A stretch of 6,333 bases of DNA, from contig CAMAUG010000233.1 of NCBI GenBank assembly GCA_945861255.1, positions 1-6,333 of the forward strand, in the 5' to 3' direction. The notes under the pieces were generated by a model. That model saw only the letters and a list, made by a program, of their open reading frames with translations, was not told the origin of the DNA and searched no databases. Both the position numbers and the translations under genes were made by a program. Within the stretch, counting starts at the first letter, position 1. Each line of letters opens with the position of its first letter. Source of the stretch: Candidatus Sulfopaludibacter sp. SbA3 (GTDB taxonomy: Bacteria; Acidobacteriota; Terriglobia; Bryobacterales; Bryobacteraceae). Below are positions 1-5,653 of this stretch, one piece after another.

Positions 1-889
1 CTGGTTCTCCTGGAGCCACATGGCTCAGGCGCCCGTTCTTCATCCATTTCTCCAGGCACCCCACCAGGCTGAACAGGTGATCGAAGGAATCGACGACGAA
101 CAGCAGGGGCTGGTAGTGGTCGATTTCAAAACCCTGGTTAATCATCCACTCCAGTTGGACCGGCGAGCGCTGGACGTTGGGGGACTCCAAGGCGTGCTGG
201 ATTTCACCGTAGGAGCTGAGCAGACCGCTGCCGTATACGCGCGGACCGCTTTTTGATTTCATCAGGCCGAACTCGATGGTGAACCAGAAGAAGCGCGCCA
301 GCGCCCGGACGATGCTGGTCAACGCGTGGATGCGTTCTTCGGGGTCGCCGATCCCCGTGGCGATTTCCGCGGCGGTGTGCGCGCACTCGCCGAATCGCAC
401 CAGCGCCTCGGCGAAGTTGCGGTCCGTGTGCATGGGAACGTGGCCGGCCACGTCGTGAAAGATATCGGGTTCCGGCAGATAATCCAAATGGTCCGCGCGG
501 CGAATGGTGATGGTGGTGGGAAACTCGCGATCGCGCAGACAGTTGAAGAACTGGAATGTGGGAACGTAACCGCTGACGGGTTTGGCGCGGAAGCCGGTGC
601 GCGGCGCCAGGAACCGGTTCACGTCTTCCAGGCGCGGGACGCGGTCATGCGGCAGGCGCAGGCAGGCCAACCCTTCCTGAAAATGAGGGTTGGCATACCG
701 TTCCCAGCGCGGCAGCAAACGGCCGTACAACTTGCGCCAGGCCTCATGGTTTTCCGGAGTGTAGAGTTCGTAGGGCTGGCCTATATAAAGCTGGCCATCG
801 TGGCGGGCCTGTTCGATGAAGGGCGATTCGTTGGTGGTCAGACCGCGAACGGCGGAGGCTTCAGCACGATCTGTTGTCACGCCGGACAT
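1..889 (-). CDS. phhA: Phenylalanine 4-monooxygenase (phenylalanine hydroxylase), 3'-truncated by window edge
   Basis: This enzyme hydroxylates L-phenylalanine to L-tyrosine in the cytoplasm, using O2, a non-heme iron and a reduced pterin cofactor. Translating the reverse strand from the ATG at 889 gives 296 open codons with no stop before the window edge. Residues 141-152 read PDIFHDVAGHVP, the family's iron motif, with His145 and His150 as ligands. The third ligand is Glu206 in FWFTIEFG. YGSGLLSSYGEI (219-230) matches the conserved stretch after it. The start is supported by AGGGA just upstream; two nearby upstream ATGs are out of frame. Bacterial members are usually about 260-300 residues, so little should be missing. 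The gene is divergent from the exported protein at 1029. No pterin carbinolamine dehydratase gene is visible, though the downstream side lies outside the window. Oddity: His150 and Glu206 are 56 residues apart, against about 40 in well-known members. The family call is very secure; preference for phenylalanine over tyrosine or tryptophan is inferred from the bacterial family. Confidence 0.95.
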   Translation of the reverse strand, partial: MSGVTTDRAEASAVRGLTTNESPFIEQARHDGQLYIGQPYELYTPENHEAWRKLYGRLLPRWERYANPHFQEGLACLRLPHDRVPRLEDVNRFLAPRTGFRAKPVSGYVPTFQFFNCLRDREFPTTITIRRADHLDYLPEPDIFHDVAGHVPMHTDRNFAEALVRFGECAHTAAEIATGIGDPEERIHALTSIVRALARFFWFTIEFGLMKSKSGPRVYGSGLLSSYGEIQHALESPNVQRSPVQLEWMINQGFEIDHYQPLLFVVDSFDHLFSLVGCLEKWMKNGRLSHVAPGEP

Positions 890-979
890 CAGTTTCCCTG
901 CTTCATCATACGTCTCATCGGTCCTCGCGGTTGCAGCGGGTCAGGTGTTTCGGATGCCCGGCTAAGGTGAATCGCCTGT

Positions 980-992
980 TTGCGCGGCGCAA
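980..992. promoter_or_regulatory. Short perfect palindrome between divergent genes (possible operator)
   Basis: TTGCGC, one G, then GCGCAA form a perfect inverted repeat in the 139-base gap between the phenylalanine hydroxylase gene and the exported-protein gene. It lies 36 bases upstream of the latter's ATG. TTGCGC could also act as a poor -35 box, with TACTCT (1002-1007) as a -10 after a 16-base spacer, but that would leave almost no leader before the ribosome binding site. On the other strand TATGAT (910-905) resembles a -10 box for the hydroxylase gene, without a good -35. The symmetry is directly visible; a regulatory role is a guess, and 6-bp arms can arise by chance in GC-rich DNA. Confidence 0.25.
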
Positions 993-1013
993 GTGGCTTG
1001 TTACTCTGCGGAT

Positions 1014-1018
1014 GGAGG
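1014..1018 (+). promoter_or_regulatory. Shine-Dalgarno GGAGG setting the start of the exported protein
   Basis: GGAGG lies 10 bases before the ATG at 1029. It decides against the in-frame GTG at 993, which would put 12 non-hydrophobic residues in front of the signal sequence. Confidence 0.7.
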
Positions 1019-1028
1019 TACTGTTTTC

Positions 1029-1613
1029 ATGCGCCGTTTCCTACTTGTGATTGCCGTGACGGGTTGTGCTTTTGGGCAAGCCATGACGGAGTTCGCCGCT
1101 GCTGCCGCTGGTAGCACCGCAGGCGCCGCGGGCGGCAGAAAGCTCAGCGATGGCATCACCGCGGTGATGGGCAAGGTTGGTGGAGCGCTCGATAGAGCCG
1201 CCGATCCGGCCATGAAAGTGGCGCCTGGAATCGCAAAAGATAAATCCGCGCTGCGAGGCGCTCCCGCCCCCGACTCCAGCGGCGTACCTGAGCCTCTCTC
1301 GCTTCGCCCCGCCGCTGATCCAAAGCCGCCGGTGTTGACGCAAGCGCAACTGGAATTGCCGGGTTCGGTGAGGGAATTTGCGGAGCCGCTGCCGCAACTT
1401 CAACCCCCTCCGCAGATGCACCGGGAAGATCTTGCCCAGGTTGCCCCAGGCATGATCCGCGCGGACGTGCTGAAGTACGGCGCGCCGGCTTCAAAGATCA
1501 GCATGTTCGAGGACGGGCACATGGTGGAGACGTACTCCTATCGCGAAAACGGTCAGAAATTCGGAACCGTGAAATTGAAGGACGGCGCGGTGGCGAGCGT
1601 CGTTGAACAGTAG
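1029..1613 (+). CDS. Exported Ala/Pro-rich protein with BamE/SmpA-like C-terminal domain
   Basis: The specific function is unknown. The 194-residue product starts MRRFLLVIAVTGC, a short signal sequence. VTGC (10-13) resembles a lipobox, so it may be a lipoprotein anchored at Cys13, although the hydrophobic stretch is short; cleavage after AFG or GQA by signal peptidase I is the alternative. Residues 20-75 are Ala/Gly-rich. Residues 76-130 form a Pro-rich, probably disordered linker with PLPQLQPPPQ at its end. Residues 138-194 (VAPGMIRADVLKYGAPAS, then a Tyr-containing strand region and LKDGAVASVVEQ) follow the pattern of BamE/SmpA-OmlA domains: Gly-Met near the start of a helix, a Gly-x-Pro turn, then beta strands ending in a 'dG.v..v' strand. 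BamE itself is a small lipoprotein of the outer-membrane protein assembly complex. The long low-complexity N-terminal part is unlike it, so only domain-level similarity is claimed. It appears to be a single-gene unit, divergent from the hydroxylase gene. Confidence 0.7.
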   Translation: MRRFLLVIAVTGCAFGQAMTEFAAAAAGSTAGAAGGRKLSDGITAVMGKVGGALDRAADPAMKVAPGIAKDKSALRGAPAPDSSGVPEPLSLRPAADPKPPVLTQAQLELPGSVREFAEPLPQLQPPPQMHREDLAQVAPGMIRADVLKYGAPASKISMFEDGHMVETYSYRENGQKFGTVKLKDGAVASVVEQ

Positions 1614-1643
1614 AGCCGAACAGTAGAGCCGAGCAGTAGCGCC
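1605..1643 (+). repeat. 13-bp tandem repeat, three copies, spanning the stop codon
   Basis: GAACAGTAGAGCC occurs at 1605-1617 and 1618-1630 (identical) and again at 1631-1643 with two mismatches. The first copy encodes the last residues and TAG stop of the exported protein. Because 13 is not a multiple of 3, the three TAG triplets (1611, 1624, 1637) fall in three different reading frames, so every forward frame is closed here. Replication slippage is the simplest origin. Confidence 0.9.
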
Positions 1644-1648
1644 TCTCC

Positions 1649-1816
1649 CTACAAGCACGAAGCGTAGTAGCCAATCGTCTTACGCAGAAAGTGCGTGCGT
1701 TCCTGCATCGGTTTGGCCAGCAGGCCGTGAAACATCTGAACCAGCGCACGATCACTTTCCGCTTTTAAGGCGGCGAGGGGGTGCTTTCCTGTGGGGACGG
1801 CACGCCGATGCGCCAT
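1649..1816 (-). CDS. Small uncharacterised protein (55 aa), possible gene
   Basis: I do not recognise this protein. The 55-residue product begins MAHRRAVPTGKHPLAALK, continues through AESDRALVQMFHGLLAKPMQ and ends ERTHFLRKTIGYYASCL. It is basic, soluble-looking and probably helical in the middle (about 14-45), with no signal peptide or membrane segment. Codon choice (CTG, GCG, CGC/CGT, GAA) resembles the neighbouring genes, and no better gene occupies this stretch. The ATG at 1816 has no Shine-Dalgarno. An in-frame ATG at 1834 has GAGG four bases upstream, would give 61 residues and would overlap the flavin reductase start. With the 1816 start it is divergent from that gene with a 10-base gap. 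It could be a chance ORF: the support is only composition and position. Confidence 0.4.
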   Translation of the reverse strand: MAHRRAVPTGKHPLAALKAESDRALVQMFHGLLAKPMQERTHFLRKTIGYYASCL

Positions 1817-1819
1817 AAT
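1814..1819 (+). promoter_or_regulatory. Possible -10 box (CATAAT) for a leaderless flavin reductase transcript
   Basis: CATAAT matches TATAAT at five of six positions and ends 7 bases before the GTG at 1827. This is the spacing seen in leaderless genes, and it would explain why that GTG lacks a Shine-Dalgarno. There is no recognisable -35 box. Weak evidence. Confidence 0.2.
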
Positions 1820-1826
1820 CGAAAAC

Positions 1827-2459
1827 GTGATCATCGATCCTCAATCCATTCCCGCGCCCGTCGCGTATCGGGTGCTGACAGGCGCCATTATTCCGAGGCC
1901 CATCGGCTTCATCTCTTCCATTTCCACCGCCGGCGACGTAAACCTGGCGCCATTTAGTTTCTTCAACGCCGTTTGCGCGGAGCCGCCCATGGTGATGTTT
2001 GCGACGACTAATCGCGATCCCGCCAAAGACACGCTCGTGAATGTCACGGAGACCGGCGATTTTGTAGTCAACATCGTAAGCCGGGAAATCGCCGAAAAAA
2101 TGAACCTGACGGCAGGCGACTACCCGCGCGGGGCGAATGAATTCGCGATCGCCGGGTTGACCGCCGTGCCGGGCGATCTGGTCCGCCCGCCGCGCGTGCT
2201 GGAGTCGCCAGTGAACATGGAATGCAAGGTGCGCCAGATCATTCAAGTCAGCTCCAAGCCGTGGGGCGGGCACCTGATTCTGGGCGAAGTGGTGCGCTTC
2301 CATGTACGCGATTCCATTATCGACGGAGACCTGCTCATCGATTCCGCTATGCTCGACGCCATCGGACGCATCAGCGGACCGTCGTACAGCACCATCAGGG
2401 ACCGGTTTGACATGATCCGGCCTGCGATCGACCTGGCCAACCTGAAACCCGCGAAGTAG
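1827..2459 (+). CDS. Flavin reductase family protein (FMN-binding split barrel)
   Basis: The 210-residue cytoplasmic protein belongs to the flavin reductase-like domain family. Members bind FMN and often use NAD(P)H to supply reduced flavin to a partner monooxygenase; the partner and substrate here are unknown. Residues 21-58 carry the family hallmark: IPRPIGFISSIS, NLAPFSFFNAV (39-49) and EPPMVMFA, which form the flavin-phosphate-binding part of the barrel. KDTLVNVTETGDFVVNIV follows, then the SPVNMECKV and LILGEVV strands typical of the second half. The length fits the family. The GTG start at 1827 gives VIIDPQSIP, the usual way these proteins begin. A GTG at 1791 has a better ribosome site (GAGGGG, 1775-1780) but adds 12 atypical residues and would overlap the divergent small ORF. 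The gene stands alone, and its 366-base distance from gcvT argues against being part of that operon. Confidence 0.88.
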   Translation: MIIDPQSIPAPVAYRVLTGAIIPRPIGFISSISTAGDVNLAPFSFFNAVCAEPPMVMFATTNRDPAKDTLVNVTETGDFVVNIVSREIAEKMNLTAGDYPRGANEFAIAGLTAVPGDLVRPPRVLESPVNMECKVRQIIQVSSKPWGGHLILGEVVRFHVRDSIIDGDLLIDSAMLDAIGRISGPSYSTIRDRFDMIRPAIDLANLKPAK

Positions 2460-2825
2460 GCAAAGCGGGCACGTTTACGGCGCGTTACGGGTAGGCAGGA
2501 GGGTTCGTGGCATTAACCTCAACCGGCGCATGACGTTCGCGGGCTCCGCCACGGAAATTCTTGACGAAGATACCACCTGCCTGGCTCTGCCGTTCCGCCC
2601 GACATCAGAGACATCGCGACGCGCGACGTGCGCAATGATTTCGGCGAGCATTACCTTGAAGCAGAGTCTGGCGGAGGATGAGGACAGAGGCCCGGCCCAC
2701 GTGACGTTCCTGCTGAACTTCTTCGATGAACTGCGGAGGAAGGCGCCTGCGGGCGGGAATTGAGTAGCCTGTCCCCTGATCTAGCGGGCCTCGCCTCAAA
2801 GTCGTGTGCTAGCCTGAGAGTTTCC
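2460..2825. other. Gap before the gcv operon; no intact gene or riboswitch seen
   Basis: This stretch contains no ORF with convincing full-length protein character on either strand. I looked for a glycine riboswitch, which often precedes gcvT, and did not find its conserved purine-rich core or a tandem copy. No clear rho-independent terminator follows the flavin reductase gene, and no strong -35/-10 pair was found; TAGCCT (2810-2815) is only a minimal -10 match. The right part (to 2763) holds a possible gene remnant. The gcv operon promoter presumably lies in the last 60 bases or so, but I cannot place it. Confidence 0.5.
2530..2763 (+). pseudogene. Possible remnant: C-terminal tail of a kinase/TolB-like protein
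   Basis: The 77-residue reading frame looks random for most of its length. Its last 30 or so residues (SLAEDEDRGPAHVTFLLNFF, then DELRRKAPAGGN and a TGA) resemble the tail of large Acidobacterial Ser/Thr kinase or WD40/TolB-like proteins, which often end in an '..VLNWFEELKRLVP'-type motif. No kinase or beta-propeller repeats occur upstream, so if the resemblance is real this is a decayed 3' end rather than a working gene. The comparison is from memory. The alternative is a chance ORF. Confidence 0.3.
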
Positions 2826-3938
2826 ATGCCGGTTCCGCAGAGTGAACTCAAGCGCACCCCCCTTTATTCCACACACTGCAAACTGGGCGCCAAGATGGTC
2901 GATTTCGGCGGCTGGGACATGCCGGTGGAGTACTCCGGCATCGTCGGAGAGCACCGCGCGGTGCGGGAGCGTGTGGGCCTGTTCGATGTCAGCCACATGG
3001 GCGAAATCGAAGTCAGTGGTCCGCAGGCGCTGGAACTGGTGCAGCACGTTACTACGAATGACGCATCGAAGCTCGCGGATGGCCGCGCCCAGTATTCCGG
3101 ATTGCTGTACGAGCACGGCGGTTTCGTGGACGACATCATCGTCCACAAGGTGGGACATCACAGCTACTTCATCTGCGTGAACGCCTCCAACCAGGACAAG
3201 GATTTTCTACACATCCTGCGGGAGGCCAGGAATGAACGGTTTGATGCCATGGTTGCCGACATGAGTTCCGAGTACTCGCAATTGGCGATTCAGGGGCCTA
3301 TGGCGACGGCGGTGCTTCAGACACTGACCGCCAATGAGGTTGCACCGGTGAAGCGCTATCACTTTCTGGATGGCAAAGTCTCCGGCGCAGCGGCGCGCAT
3401 CGCGCGCACCGGCTACACCGGCGAGGATGGCTGGGAAATCTACGTGGATCCGGCTGAAGCGCAGCGGTTGTGGGACGAAATTCTGGCGGCGGGCGCGGAG
3501 TTCGGCATTCTGCCCTGCGGCCTGGGTGCGCGCAACACACTTCGCATGGAATCGGCCATGGCGCTTTACGGGCATGAAATTCACGCGTCCATCACACCGT
3601 TCGAGGCGGGCCTGGACTGGATCGTGAAGCTCAACAAGGGTAGTTTTCTGGGCCGTGAGGCGCTGGTGAAACAAAAAGAGCGCGGCGTGACCAGGAAGTT
3701 GGCGGGATTTGAAGTGCAGGGCCGCGGCATTGCGCGCGACGGCTATGAAATTTTTGTTAACGGAGTAGGCGCCGGCTGGGTGACCAGCGGAGGGCCGGCG
3801 CCTACGCTCAACAAGAACATCGGAATGTGTTTACTGCCTGCCGTCGAGGCCGAACCTGGGCGTACCATCGAAATCATGGTGCGCGGACGGCCAGTGGAGG
3901 CAGTGACCGTTCCGCTACCGTTCTACAAGCGAGGTTAA
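2826..3938 (+). CDS. gcvT: Aminomethyltransferase, glycine cleavage system T-protein
   Basis: GcvT takes the aminomethyl group from the lipoyl arm of GcvH, forms 5,10-methylenetetrahydrofolate and releases ammonia. The 370-residue product matches the usual 360-375. Visible family signatures are TPLYSTHCKLGAKMVDFGGW (11-30), MPVEYSGIVGEH (32-43), LFDVSHMGEI (52-61, folate-pocket region), RTGYTGEDGWEIYV (194-207) and CGLGARNTLRMESAMALYGHEI (231-252). GWVTSGGPAPTLNKNIG lies in the C-terminal barrel domain. Asn237 in GARNTLR stands where E. coli GcvT has Asp. The ATG at 2826 is chosen because it leaves about ten residues before TPLY, as in relatives; GAGAG five bases upstream is a modest ribosome site. 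The frame opens further upstream (TTG at 2760), but those extra 22 residues look non-coding. It is first in the operon, two bases before gcvH. A 12-bp inverted repeat lies within the gene at 3765-3805. Confidence 0.97.
   Translation: MPVPQSELKRTPLYSTHCKLGAKMVDFGGWDMPVEYSGIVGEHRAVRERVGLFDVSHMGEIEVSGPQALELVQHVTTNDASKLADGRAQYSGLLYEHGGFVDDIIVHKVGHHSYFICVNASNQDKDFLHILREARNERFDAMVADMSSEYSQLAIQGPMATAVLQTLTANEVAPVKRYHFLDGKVSGAAARIARTGYTGEDGWEIYVDPAEAQRLWDEILAAGAEFGILPCGLGARNTLRMESAMALYGHEIHASITPFEAGLDWIVKLNKGSFLGREALVKQKERGVTRKLAGFEVQGRGIARDGYEIFVNGVGAGWVTSGGPAPTLNKNIGMCLLPAVEAEPGRTIEIMVRGRPVEAVTVPLPFYKRG
3765..3805. repeat. Perfect 12-bp inverted repeat inside gcvT
   Basis: GTAGGCGCCGGC (3765-3776) is matched by its exact reverse complement GCCGGCGCCTAC (3794-3805), separated by 17 bases. 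In the mRNA it would make a strong GC-rich hairpin about 130 bases before the gcvT stop. It encodes residues 314-327 of GcvT, a conserved part of the protein (GWVTSGGPAPT), so it may simply reflect codon choice. There is no U-tract, so it is not a classical terminator. Confidence 0.85.
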
Positions 3939-3940
3939 TC

Positions 3941-4321
3941 ATGTATCCCGAAAACTACCGCTACACGAAAGAACATGAATGGGTGCACGTCGAAGGCGGC
4001 GTGGCTACCGTCGGCATCACGGATCACGCGCAGAAGGAGCTGGGCGACATCGTCTACGTGGAATTGCCCAAGGTGGGCGCGTCGGTGGAGCAGGGCAAGA
4101 GTTTCGCGGTGGTGGAATCGGTGAAGGCCGCGAGTGAGATTTTCGCCCCGATTGCGGGCGAAGTGTTGGAAGTGAATGAGGCGCTCACCGGCGCGCCTGA
4201 GACCTTGAACGCAGACCCGCATGGAAAAGGCTGGATCGCCAGGATCAAGCTGTCCGCGCCGGCCGAAATGGCCGCCTTGCTGTCGCCGGCCGATTATCAA
4301 ACGTTTTTGGGAGCCGAATAA
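3941..4321 (+). CDS. gcvH: Glycine cleavage system H-protein (lipoyl carrier)
   Basis: GcvH is the mobile carrier of the complex: its lipoyl-lysine arm accepts the aminomethyl group from the P-protein, presents it to GcvT and is then reoxidised by lipoamide dehydrogenase. The 126-residue product has the normal length. It shows YTKEHEWV (8-15), VGITDHAQKELGDIVYVELP (24-43) and the lipoylation site VVESVKAASEI, with Lys62 as the predicted lipoyl lysine. ETLNADPHGKGWIARIKLS near the C-terminus is equally typical. GAGG (3931-3934), inside the end of gcvT, sits six bases before the ATG, and the gap from gcvT is two bases, so translation is probably coupled. Lipoate-attachment enzymes are not in the window. 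The assignment is unambiguous. Confidence 0.98.
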   Translation: MYPENYRYTKEHEWVHVEGGVATVGITDHAQKELGDIVYVELPKVGASVEQGKSFAVVESVKAASEIFAPIAGEVLEVNEALTGAPETLNADPHGKGWIARIKLSAPAEMAALLSPADYQTFLGAE

Positions 4322-4324
4322 CAC

Positions 4325-5653
4325 TTGCGATACCTTCCGAAATCCGATGCCGAGCGGCGTGCGATGCTGGACACCATCGGCGCCGGAGCGATGGAGGATC
4401 TGGCCGCGCATCTTCCCGGCGCAATTCGCTTCCAGGGCGATCTCAACATCGCGCCGGGCCAGAGCGAATACGAAATCATGGACTACTTTCGCGCGCGGGG
4501 CGCGGAAAATGCCGGCGCCGCTGGGGCGGGGAACTGGGCCAGTTTCCTGGGCGCGGGCGTGTATCATCACTACCGTCCGGTGATGGTGGACACGATTATT
4601 TCGCGGGGCGAGTTTCTCACTTCCTACACGCCGTACCAGGCGGAGATTTCGCAAGGCACGCTGACGGCAATATTTGAGTTTCAAAGCATGATCTGCCAGT
4701 TGACGGGCATGGACGTGGCCAACGCGTCGATGTACGACGGTTCCACCGCCGTGCCGGAGGCGGCCTTGATGGCGATGCGAATCACGGGGCGCGGCGGCGT
4801 CCTGGTGGCGCGTAGCGTACATCCGGAGTACCGCGAAGTCCTCCGCACGTACGCGCGCTTCAGCGGAATCGCGGTGGAGGAAATCGGTTTCAATGCCGCG
4901 TCGGGCGCGCTCGACCTGGAAGACCTGGCGCGCAAAATTACAAAAGACACGGCGGCAGTGATCGTACAGTCGCCAAATTTCTTCGGCATCGTCGAAGACA
5001 TCCGGCCGGCCGCGGCGCTTGCACACGAGAAGGGCGCGCTGCTGGTGGACGTCTTTTCAGAAGCCGTGGCGCTGGGAGTGCTGGAGCCGCCGCACGACGC
5101 TGACATCGTGTGCGGGGAGTTGCAATCGTTCGCTATTTCACCCAGCTATGGCGGCCCTTTCGTGGGCGTGATCGCGTGCAAGGAGAAGTTTATCCGCCAG
5201 ATTCCAGGGAGACTGGTGGGAGAGACCAGGGATGCCGCCGGAAACCGAGCATTTTGTCTGACGCTGGCAACGCGCGAGCAGCACATCCGGAGGGAGAAGG
5301 CGACGTCGAACATTTGCACCAATCAGGCGCTGATTGCGTTGATGGCTACCGTCTTCATGTCCGTATATGGAAAAGAGGGCCTGCGGGAACTAGGCGTGCA
5401 GAATCTATCCAAGGCGCATTATCTGGGCGGAAAAGTAAAACGTCGATTCAGCGGACCGTTTTTCAATGAATTCGTGGTGGATGCGGCAGGCAGGGACATC
5501 GATCAGATGCAGCGTGCGCTGGAGACTAAGCGTATCGTCGGCGGGCTGCCGCTGCGGCGTTTTTATCCGGAACTGGCCGGCTCCGTACTGCTCTGTTGCA
5601 CGGAAATGACGCGGCGCGAGCACATGGATCAAGTCGTGGAGGCATTCGCGTGA
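4325..5653 (+). CDS. gcvPA: Glycine dehydrogenase (decarboxylating) subunit 1, P-protein N-terminal half
   Basis: With GcvPB this forms the split glycine decarboxylase, which releases CO2 from glycine and loads the remaining aminomethyl group on GcvH. Subunit 1 corresponds to the N-terminal half of the one-chain P-protein and has the PLP-transferase fold without the cofactor lysine. The 442-residue length is normal. Signatures include SYTPYQAEISQGTL (100-113), MICQLTGMDVANASMYDGST (about 120-140), VHPEYREVL, the ADIVCGELQSF segment, PGRLVGETRD, and TREQHIRREKATSNICTNQAL (316-336). It starts with TTG at 4325, three bases after gcvH. This choice is firm because the product then begins MRYLPKSDAERRAML, the usual N-terminus of the family, and no ATG or GTG is nearby. 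GGGAG (4309-4313) is the likely ribosome site, 11 bases upstream. Confidence 0.97.
   Translation: MRYLPKSDAERRAMLDTIGAGAMEDLAAHLPGAIRFQGDLNIAPGQSEYEIMDYFRARGAENAGAAGAGNWASFLGAGVYHHYRPVMVDTIISRGEFLTSYTPYQAEISQGTLTAIFEFQSMICQLTGMDVANASMYDGSTAVPEAALMAMRITGRGGVLVARSVHPEYREVLRTYARFSGIAVEEIGFNAASGALDLEDLARKITKDTAAVIVQSPNFFGIVEDIRPAAALAHEKGALLVDVFSEAVALGVLEPPHDADIVCGELQSFAISPSYGGPFVGVIACKEKFIRQIPGRLVGETRDAAGNRAFCLTLATREQHIRREKATSNICTNQALIALMATVFMSVYGKEGLRELGVQNLSKAHYLGGKVKRRFSGPFFNEFVVDAAGRDIDQMQRALETKRIVGGLPLRRFYPELAGSVLLCCTEMTRREHMDQVVEAFA

Noticed and set aside
326..970. 214-codon open frame on the + strand
   Set aside because: It is the shadow of the - strand phenylalanine hydroxylase gene, whose iron motif and start are clear.
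1002..1007. TACTCT as the -10 box of the exported-protein gene
   Set aside because: The transcript would begin at or inside the ribosome binding site, and the -35 match is poor.
993..1028. GTG 993 as the start of the exported protein
   Set aside because: It puts a polar 12-residue extension before the signal sequence and lacks a ribosome site, whereas ATG 1029 has GGAGG.
1752..2303. 183-codon open frame on the - strand
   Set aside because: It is antisense to the flavin reductase gene, its product has biased composition, and no family is recognisable.
2760..2825. TTG 2760 as the start of gcvT
   Set aside because: The extra 22 residues do not resemble GcvT N-termini, and ATG 2826 gives the normal length.
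2605..2857. Two overlapping - strand ORFs before gcvT
   Set aside because: They are Arg-rich, unsupported by ribosome sites, and one runs into the gcvT coding region.
3935..5026. Long open frame (363 codons) on the - strand
   Set aside because: It lies antisense to gcvH and gcvPA, which are unambiguous; its Arg/His-rich product is typical of a GC-rich shadow frame.
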